From assembly GCA_016291665.1 (NCBI GenBank), contig JAEEYE010000004.1, positions 54,731-118,730 on the forward strand: a DNA stretch of 64,000 bases, read 5' to 3'. This document shows positions 57,721-64,000 of the stretch, piece by piece (position 1 is the stretch's first letter; every line of letters begins with the position of its first letter). The DNA is from Oxalobacter sp. GTDB taxonomy: Bacteria; Pseudomonadota; Gammaproteobacteria; Burkholderiales; Burkholderiaceae_D. A program made the position numbers and the translations under genes. The notes beneath the pieces are model-generated. The model did no database searches. It saw nothing but the letters and a program-made list of their open reading frames with translations, and was not told the origin of the DNA.

Positions 57721-58398
57721 CTATTCCACGTCAAAGTTGAAATACGTATCTTTGTACGGCTCATCCTTGTAAGTGAAATGCCACCATTCCGAGTCAATCG
57801 GATTAAAACCGGCTTTGACCATTGCGTTGCGCAGGATTTCGCGGTTTTTCTTCTGTGCATCGGTAATGTTGGTGTAGTCTGGGTGCGACCGTTCAGAAAA
57901 CAGGTCAAATGTCCCACCCATATCAACGGTCGTGCCGTCCATTTGGATGATTGTCAGGTCAACGGTACTGCCCCGTGTATGGGAGGACTTGGTGGCGACA
58001 TAGTTGCCGGTGACCAAGTCCTTCTTTTCCAGGTCCGGATAGAACGATTTGTTCCCCGGATCTTTGAGGTCATCCATCCATGTGACAAAGTTGTCGACTG
58101 CTTTCTGGGGACGGTAAGAGTCCCATATCAGGAGTCGGTAGCCTTGGCTTCTCAGGTCTTCTGCTGCTTTGGAAAGCGCTGCCAATGCTTCTTTGGTCAT
58201 GTATGCCCTCGGTGCTTTGTAGCCATCAACACGTTTACCCGTGAAGTTGTTGGCCGAATAGTACCGGATGTCATAGGCCGCATCATCGATGACAGTGCTT
58301 ATTTCTGCAAAGTCAGATTTATCGGTCGAGACCGTATCCGCAAAAGTAGGAAGCCCCAAAGTTGTAGCTAGTAGGCATGCAAGCAAGGCCTTTTTCAT
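57721..58398 (-). CDS. D-Ala-D-Ala dipeptidase (VanX/DdpX family), secreted
   Basis: Signal peptide MKKALLACLLATTLGLPTFA; Zn motif 'SSHTRGSTVDLTI', 'DSEWWHFTYKDEP'. Confidence 0.92.
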   Translation of the reverse strand: MKKALLACLLATTLGLPTFADTVSTDKSDFAEISTVIDDAAYDIRYYSANNFTGKRVDGYKAPRAYMTKEALAALSKAAEDLRSQGYRLLIWDSYRPQKAVDNFVTWMDDLKDPGNKSFYPDLEKKDLVTGNYVATKSSHTRGSTVDLTIIQMDGTTVDMGGTFDLFSERSHPDYTNITDAQKKNREILRNAMVKAGFNPIDSEWWHFTYKDEPYKDTYFNFDVE

Positions 58399-58416
58399 GG
58401 CGACCCCTATGATGGG

Positions 58417-58818
58417 TTATTTCTTACACATTGTTGGATTGACCTTAATGGTAAACAGTTGAGCGCCTGTCGAATCGACATAATTGTGGGTGACTTCAAT
58501 CTGCATTTCACGAACCTGCTTGTTCTGGTCATTGTTGCAGTAGGTATCTACGATGTTAGCACGCATCCCTTCTTCAGCTTCAGCCGCACGTTCTTTAGCA
58601 TCAGGATTAGACAGTGTGTAGTAGAGGTTCAAGTTTCCGTTGTTGGCTTCTGCTTTAGTCAGCGTGGTGATGGAATCCAGCTGCGTTGGGAGGTTCTTAC
58701 TTAGCTCTTTAGCCGCTGCTTGGGCAGCCTGTTCTTTGGTAGGTTTACCGCCACAACCAACGATGAGACCTGCGCACAATGCTGCAATACCCAAACCGAC
58801 CCATTTTGAATGTTTCAT
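58417..58818 (-). CDS. Hypothetical lipoprotein
   Basis: MKHSKWVGLGIAALCAGLIVGCGGKPTKEQ: signal peptide with lipobox. Confidence 0.75.
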   Translation of the reverse strand: MKHSKWVGLGIAALCAGLIVGCGGKPTKEQAAQAAAKELSKNLPTQLDSITTLTKAEANNGNLNLYYTLSNPDAKERAAEAEEGMRANIVDTYCNNDQNKQVREMQIEVTHNYVDSTGAQLFTIKVNPTMCKK

Positions 58819-58895
58819 CTTTATTCCCCTTTTATGAAGTTGATAACAATCCGTTATTATGATACGCCGCTTTTAGTTTTTTTTTGCCAGAAGAA

Positions 58896-60014
58896 TTACC
58901 GTAACTGGTTGTACATTTCACGTAGCATCTCAGGTGTAATATCAACCGGATTCAACTTGAGTATGGGGTTTTGGCTGTTCTGTACCAAGCTTTCTATCTG
59001 CTCATCAGTCAAGTTGAAGGCTTTGAGGTTAGGCATGATGCCGATATCGCGTTTTAATCGGCAGATGGCGTCTGCCAGTGCCAAGGGGGATGCAAATCCT
59101 AACATCCTGGAAAGCATCGCAATGCGGCCATCGTCTTCATGGGCATTAATCCGCAGAAAGTAATCAATAGTCAAGGCACACGCTTCACCATGCGGGATGC
59201 CCAAGTCATTGGTCAGTGGGTACGAACAGGCGTGTGAAGAGTTTGTCCTTGGGACGGTAAACGAGAGTCCAGCCAAGAGTGATGCTTCGGCCATTTTTTC
59301 ACGGGCGGCAAGGTTGCTTGGGGCATCGCAGGCGGTTTTCAGGTTTTCAAAGACAAGGCGCAAGGCGTTGATGGCTAACGAATCACAGACCGGTTGATGC
59401 TGGCGGCTCCAGAACGCTTCCATCGCATGGCACAAGACGTCCATTCCCGTACACGCTGTCAGGTGCCGGGGCATCGTCAAGGTCAATTCAGGGTCAATGA
59501 GAGCGATTTTGGGGAAGAAGGCAGGCGATGCCAACGGTTTCTTGATTTTTAGTGCATGATCGGACAGGACGGAAACACTGCTGATTTCGCTACCAGTGCC
59601 GGCTGTTGTGGGTATCGCAATCAAAGGCAGGCTTTGTGGGGGTAACGGCATCTCGCCTGCCATATAAGCCGTGACAGGCGTATCAGCGGTAGCCATCAAG
59701 GCGGCCGCTTTGGCACAATCCAAGACACTGCCGCCGCCTAGAGCCACCACGAAGTCACATTGGTGTTCTTTAATGAGCGCAATACACGCTTCGCATTCAG
59801 TGACATCGGGATTGGGCTGGACATGGCTGTAAACTGCACAGATTAACCCGTGGCTGTCGTTGGTAATCTGCTGGGCTAAGCCGTTTTTTGCAAAGGCGTC
59901 TGACGTAATCAGGATGCCCCGTTTGCCGTTCAATTGCGTGATAGCGTCTTCCAGTTCTTTGACGCGGCCATTGCCAAAACGGATGGTGACGGGTTGTGCA
60001 TAGTTCCAAGACAT
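58896..60014 (-). CDS. Iron-containing (group III) alcohol dehydrogenase
   Basis: 'VALGGGSVLDCAKAAALMA', 'IAIPTTAGTGSEISSVSVLSD', 'GMDVLCHAMEAFWSRQHQP'. Confidence 0.93.
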   Translation of the reverse strand: MSWNYAQPVTIRFGNGRVKELEDAITQLNGKRGILITSDAFAKNGLAQQITNDSHGLICAVYSHVQPNPDVTECEACIALIKEHQCDFVVALGGGSVLDCAKAAALMATADTPVTAYMAGEMPLPPQSLPLIAIPTTAGTGSEISSVSVLSDHALKIKKPLASPAFFPKIALIDPELTLTMPRHLTACTGMDVLCHAMEAFWSRQHQPVCDSLAINALRLVFENLKTACDAPSNLAAREKMAEASLLAGLSFTVPRTNSSHACSYPLTNDLGIPHGEACALTIDYFLRINAHEDDGRIAMLSRMLGFASPLALADAICRLKRDIGIMPNLKAFNLTDEQIESLVQNSQNPILKLNPVDITPEMLREMYNQLR

Positions 60015-60339
60015 GGTGCCTCCTTGAAAGGTCAGGTAAAAGGAATTCTGGATACGATATCACAGCTAGGAGAATTCTTTTTCAATATGGGCAGGAAATA
60101 TGCCAGCCTGGCGTGACTGAACTTGGATGCCTTGTTTTCCTCATACAGATTTTTCTGGTGTGCCAATGTTTTATTGAAGAAGAAACAGGCACAGCCGCAG
60201 AACTTTCTCATCCTGTGGATATGGCTGCCCTTAGGCATCAACTTATAACGGAAGGCTTTATTGCCCCGTATTGTTTGTCGAACCAGATTTCCCTGACTGA
60301 TTTTATTGGCATCCTACCTTGGGATCAAAAGGGAAGCCG

Positions 60340-60906
60340 TCATTTTACAATCAGGTCACCCGTTTCGATGTTAAGGTTCTTTTCCTGTATTTCAATCAGT
60401 GCTGGGTATCCAGCCTCTGCATGGTCTTCGGCATGGGTTGGACTGTCAGTATAAGGAACCATCAGTTGGACTGACTGCAGGCGGCAGGCATGAAGGTTGC
60501 CGCGATGTTTTACCATAGCATCATCATGGGTGGAGAAACTGCCATAGAGCACCCTGCCATACAGGCAGTGGACAGGTGCCTTGAATAGCCCTCCGCCTTC
60601 TTTATTGACACGGTTCACGACAAAGACAGCATTCTTGTAATCAAAGTGTTCACGGAAATTCTCAATGAATCCAGTGACTTTCCCCATCGCTTCCATTGCC
60701 TGGCTGGCTGTCAAGTTTTTCAACGGGTCGTTCTTGTTGTCTTTCGGGTCTTGTGGATAAGGATGCATTACCCGGAGTTTACGGACACATTCCCCGCAGA
60801 TGACGGCTCCGTCCTGAAGCTTCACGGCGTTTTCAAGCCACATCGCTGCCCTGCCGCAAAGCGGACAGAATCCGATATCCAACCGTTTGGTCTGCTTTCT
60901 CCGCAT
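60340..60906 (-). CDS. Zinc-ribbon hypothetical protein, member A of a paralogous pair (DUF4428-like)
   Basis: CPLCGRAAMWLENAVKLQDGAVICGECVRKL zinc ribbon plus a shared C-terminal domain ending in 'ETGDLIVK'. Confidence 0.65.
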   Translation of the reverse strand: MRRKQTKRLDIGFCPLCGRAAMWLENAVKLQDGAVICGECVRKLRVMHPYPQDPKDNKNDPLKNLTASQAMEAMGKVTGFIENFREHFDYKNAVFVVNRVNKEGGGLFKAPVHCLYGRVLYGSFSTHDDAMVKHRGNLHACRLQSVQLMVPYTDSPTHAEDHAEAGYPALIEIQEKNLNIETGDLIVK

Positions 60907-60916
60907 ATCTGCCCTT

Positions 60917-61732
60917 TCAGTTGATGATCAGGATGTCACCTGGATATATGTATGGGATATCATGGTCAAAGATAAGGTTCCCAGAATATCCTTCATAGAT
61001 GGCATCTGACAGCCTGCCGCTGAGCCTGTAGTAATACGGTATCTCAATCTTTGTGATGGTGTCTTGATAGGCCCTTTCCCGGCGGTGGACTGTGAACCGG
61101 TCTTGCGCTTGGACTTTGCCATAGACGGTTCTACCCGTGATGACATAGTTCGCGATGTGTTGTCTGTTTTTTTCAATCCGCCTGTTTTCGTCCACCAGAA
61201 AAATTGCCTTGCAGTTCCCATAATGTTGCTGATACCGGTTCCTGGCTTGATCTGCCTCGACCAACGCTTTCTGGAATTCGGGGTAAGTGATTTTATTCAA
61301 GGGATCCAGTACAGCATCTTCTTCTATATCTTCTTCCGGTTCCTCGATAAGAATCCGAATCAGGGGAAGAATGATGCGGACGCTTGATGCACAGTCATCG
61401 CAGATGGGAGACCTGTCTCTCAGGACAGTTGCTTCGTCGCCAACAGATGCGCCACAGTTCTGGCAGCTGTCAGTTAGCCGTAGTGGCTGGGACTTGTAGA
61501 TTTTCGGTTGGGGTTCTGCTGTTTTCGTCTTTTTCCGATTGGCGATAAATTGTTTTGCGCCTTCAACAGTGTATTCTTCCTCCAGGATATCGTCGTTCTC
61601 GAAATGGTCTTCCACCAGAGACCAGCAGTTGTCGCAGAGGATACCATCAGGCAATGTTTTCCCGCCGCCGGAAAAGGATCTGTTGCAGATTGAACAGGTT
61701 TTCGGTGTTTTATCGCTAAACCATCCCATCAT
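60917..61732 (-). CDS. Double zinc-ribbon hypothetical protein, member B of a paralogous pair (DUF4428-like)
   Basis: CSICNRSFSGGGKTLPDGILCDNC and CQNCGASVGDEATVLRDRSPICDDC; C-terminal domain aligns with member A ('ITGRTVYGKVQ...RFTVHRR' / 'YGRVLYGSFS'). Confidence 0.68.
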   Translation of the reverse strand: MMGWFSDKTPKTCSICNRSFSGGGKTLPDGILCDNCWSLVEDHFENDDILEEEYTVEGAKQFIANRKKTKTAEPQPKIYKSQPLRLTDSCQNCGASVGDEATVLRDRSPICDDCASSVRIILPLIRILIEEPEEDIEEDAVLDPLNKITYPEFQKALVEADQARNRYQQHYGNCKAIFLVDENRRIEKNRQHIANYVITGRTVYGKVQAQDRFTVHRRERAYQDTITKIEIPYYYRLSGRLSDAIYEGYSGNLIFDHDIPYIYPGDILIIN

Positions 61733-61807
61733 TATTCCTTTTCTGAGATCCAGCCTAGCATAGCAAAATCAGCAGGGTTGGAAAAGGATGGTCTGTCTGC
61801 AAATAGA

Positions 61808-61829
61808 AATGCCGCCAGAAGGCGGCATT
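61808..61829 (-). terminator. Hairpin terminator after tRNA-Gly
   Basis: AATGCCGCC-TTCT-GGCGGCATT followed by a T-rich stretch on the minus strand. Confidence 0.6.
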
Positions 61830-61840
61830 GCATGGGATTG

Positions 61841-61914
61841 TGGAGCGGGCGAAGGGAATCGAACCCTCGTCGTAAGCTTGGGAAGCTTCTGCTCTACCAT
61901 TGAGCTACGCCCGC
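61841..61914 (-). tRNA. tRNA-Gly (CCC)
   Basis: Reverse complement GCGGGCGTAGCTCAATGGTAGAGCAGAAGCTTCCCAAGCTTACGACGAGGGTTCGATTCCCTTCGCCCGCTCCA. Confidence 0.93.
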
Positions 61915-61961
61915 ATAAGAGCTGCCATTATAAGCCAATGGCCATCAATATGCTATAAACT

Positions 61962-62666
61962 TTAATATCCCGATTTATCGAGGTAAGCATCCATAAAGTC
62001 ACCGGCGTTATAAAAGTCAGTCCAGGCTTTGACGGCCATCGCTTCTTCTTTTTGAACACCGGTACGTGTTCTCAGTTCTTTTTCAAGACGGTCTGGGTTG
62101 GTTTTTGTGGATTGTTCAACTGGTATCTGGTTGGCAGGATCGTCTCCCGCTTCATACCATTCCAGCCACGATTTGACTGATAAAGCTTCTTCTTCGCGAA
62201 CACCCGTACGAGTTTTGATTTCCCGGGCTTGGACGTCAGCTCTGGTCGATGCCATTTCCGTGGATGGCAGGCTGTTTCCAGGGCTGTCTGAATCCCCTGC
62301 TTCATACCAATCGAGCCACGCTTTAAGCGCCATGGCTTCTTCTTCACGGACCCCTAGGCGAGTCTTGATTTCGCGTTCCTGTGTCTTTTCTTTCTTGAGT
62401 TCTTCTTCGGACTTGAAACGGACAGGTTCCTGGGTATGGCTGTTGTCGTCAGACTTGAACCATTGCTGCCAGCTCTGTGAAGACTGGGAATCGGCTTCGG
62501 GTGCTTTCTGGTTGTCTTTGTCGTAACCAGACTTATTGAGGTACAGGTCAACAATGTTGCCTTTGCGATAGGAATCAGACCATTCTTTGAATGTGTCCGC
62601 TTCGTTTTCCGAGAGGGAGTTTCTCGATGGATTGACTTGTCTGTCCGGTGTGTCGCCTGTCCCCAT
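61962..62666 (-). CDS. Hypothetical protein with internal 'TRxGVxEEEAxxxKxWxxWYxAGD' repeats
   Basis: Three clear ~48-50 aa repeat units plus a divergent N-terminal unit; both termini carry 'D-x-YL-x-KSGY'. Confidence 0.7.
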   Translation of the reverse strand: MGTGDTPDRQVNPSRNSLSENEADTFKEWSDSYRKGNIVDLYLNKSGYDKDNQKAPEADSQSSQSWQQWFKSDDNSHTQEPVRFKSEEELKKEKTQEREIKTRLGVREEEAMALKAWLDWYEAGDSDSPGNSLPSTEMASTRADVQAREIKTRTGVREEEALSVKSWLEWYEAGDDPANQIPVEQSTKTNPDRLEKELRTRTGVQKEEAMAVKAWTDFYNAGDFMDAYLDKSGY

Positions 62667-62943
62667 TTTTTGCTCCTTCAGCTTTCCTTGCATTGTCAAG
62701 TGAATATTGGCCGTTTTCTAGGTTACACGGCACATCCCCTTTTATGCATAAGGATAATATTAGCGTATTTTTAGGGTAAATGGCTAACCGGTTACCTGCA
62801 CTTAAAGACATTTAGCCGCCTGTTATTGACCTAAATCAATCGGTAAAGAGAGAGCAAAGATGAAATGCCCTGCCCGAAGCCATCCAATTGGGTACAATAT
62901 CGCTCGAAACCAAAATGCATCGATCCAGGATATAGGGGGGATT

Positions 62944-63198
62944 ATGGGTAAAGCACCCGAAAAGAGCGTCTCGATAGACTTTATGGAAAAGCTGGGCTTT
63001 GAACTGCCTGATGAAGTATGTGGCTTTTACCTTGAGAACGGTGAGATTGTTTTCAACCTACAGGTTTTTGAGGAAGTGAGCGATTGCCAATTCAAGGTGT
63101 CTTACGAAGAAGAACGCTTCCCGCTGACCGAAGAGCAACTGGCGATGTTAAAGGAAGCCGGACTGACCGATCCTGATGGCTATCAGATTCAGTTCTGA
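62944..63198 (+). CDS. Small acidic hypothetical protein (MGKAPEKSVSIDFMEKLGFELPDEVCGFYLENGEIVFNLQ...)
   Basis: ATG at 62944 after AGGGGG; coherent acidic protein. Confidence 0.55.
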   Translation: MGKAPEKSVSIDFMEKLGFELPDEVCGFYLENGEIVFNLQVFEEVSDCQFKVSYEEERFPLTEEQLAMLKEAGLTDPDGYQIQF

Positions 63199-63235
63199 TG
63201 GCAGAACCATAATGTAACCCAATAAGTGACCCAAA

Positions 63236-63520
63236 ATGACGATTGAAGAGATTGCAGAAAAATTCAAGGCATTCGAAGACAAGTACAACCTGCCCCCTAT
63301 TTTTCAGATGTCTGATGGCAAGACGTTGAGTGCTTTCATTATCACCCGTAAGGGAGAATCATGCTTTGTCAGTTACGACAGCAGTGATGCTGACATTCTC
63401 GAGGCTGCCAAACTTATCAGCGAAGAGAACACGGCTGATATTGAAAAAGAAATCCGCGAGTTGAAGTCTTTCTGTGTCGCTCCCGCATTGCGTTCCGCTG
63501 CGCCCGAAACCTTGCAATAA
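63236..63520 (+). CDS. Small hypothetical protein (MTIEEIAEKFKAFEDKYNLPPIFQMSDG...)
   Basis: Coherent 94-aa ORF, same strand as the preceding small gene. Confidence 0.55.
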   Translation: MTIEEIAEKFKAFEDKYNLPPIFQMSDGKTLSAFIITRKGESCFVSYDSSDADILEAAKLISEENTADIEKEIRELKSFCVAPALRSAAPETLQ

Positions 63521-63723
63521 GTTTTCTTATACTGCTGGCGTCTTGTTTTAAACGGCGCCTGCTAATGATGTTGCTTTTCGATTATCCGGATAATTGTGTC
63601 ACATATCTAAAAAATGTTTAACATTATTATTGGATAATTTGATGTTTTTATTGCATTTTTCTTGCTTTTTTTGATTCATCCCATTAGAATTGCGCTTTCT
63701 CAATTCATTTGGAGGTATTTTCA

Positions 63724-63960
63724 ATGGCTAAAGTTTGTCAGGTCACTGGTAAAAAACCAGTCACCGGCCACAAGATCTCTCACGCACACAATGTGTCGAA
63801 CCGTCGTTTCATGCCAAACCTGCACCGTCGCCGTTTCTTCGTTGAATCCGAAAACCGTTGGGTTTCCCTGCGTATTTCCAATGCTGGCCTGCGTACCATC
63901 GACAAGCTGGGCATCGACGCCGTCTTGGCTGATATGCGCGCACGCGGCGAAAAGATCTGA
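63724..63960 (+). CDS. rpmB: 50S ribosomal protein L28
   Basis: [46 protein letters not shown]. Confidence 0.98.
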   Translation: MAKVCQVTGKKPVTGHKISHAHNVSNRRFMPNLHRRRFFVESENRWVSLRISNAGLRTIDKLGIDAVLADMRARGEKI

Positions 63961-63992
63961 TTCATCATCTGAACTGTTAAGGAGTTACTGAC

Positions 63993-64000
63993 ATGGCTAA
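63993..64000 (+). CDS. rpmG: Start of the next gene, probably ribosomal protein L33 (runs off the right edge)
   Basis: ATGGCTAA after AAGGAG, immediately downstream of rpmB; identity from conserved rpmB-rpmG order only. Confidence 0.6.

Noticed and set aside
59996-60454. 152-aa plus-strand ORF in the gap after the alcohol dehydrogenase
   Set aside because: No RBS, overlaps the 3' end of the zinc-ribbon gene and the 5' end of the dehydrogenase, and no recognisable motif; treated as non-coding.

Overview
This 64 kb window looks like the chromosome of a moderate-GC betaproteobacterium. The nadB, rluC-rne-moaA, tsaB/rimI/udg/lplT and rpmB-rpmG gene content suggests Burkholderiales, possibly Oxalobacter-like; that placement is inference. 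Most of it is housekeeping: nadB (partial), sppA-like, rluC, rne, moaA, bioF/bioH-like/bioC, radA, alr, lplT, udg, rimI, tsaB, gluQRS, dnaQ, a U32 peptidase, trxB, nemA-like, rpmB, and the first bases of a gene that is probably rpmG. There are five tRNA genes: Pro-UGG, Arg-UCU, Leu-UAA, Leu-UAG and Gly-CCC. Accessory content includes two DUF4143-type AAA ATPases, an AbiEi/AbiEii-type toxin-antitoxin pair, a marR-FUSC-marR-FUSC-DUF1656-HlyD-OMF efflux operon, and a His-rich Zn/Cd/Pb P-type ATPase with a divergent MerR regulator. It also includes a tandem pair of secreted paralogues, a decayed hipA 3' fragment, a paired zinc-ribbon family and a protein with internal 'TRxGVxEEEA..WYxAGD' repeats. 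The least explained signals are two unrelated-sequence tandem arrays with the same exact 23-bp period. One lies just upstream of a DUF4143 ATPase (37183-37250). The other lies between convergent genes about 0.5 kb from the other DUF4143 locus (about 4161-4245). No CRISPR array, intact transposon or prophage was seen. All calls come from reading the sequence and translations; no database search was run.
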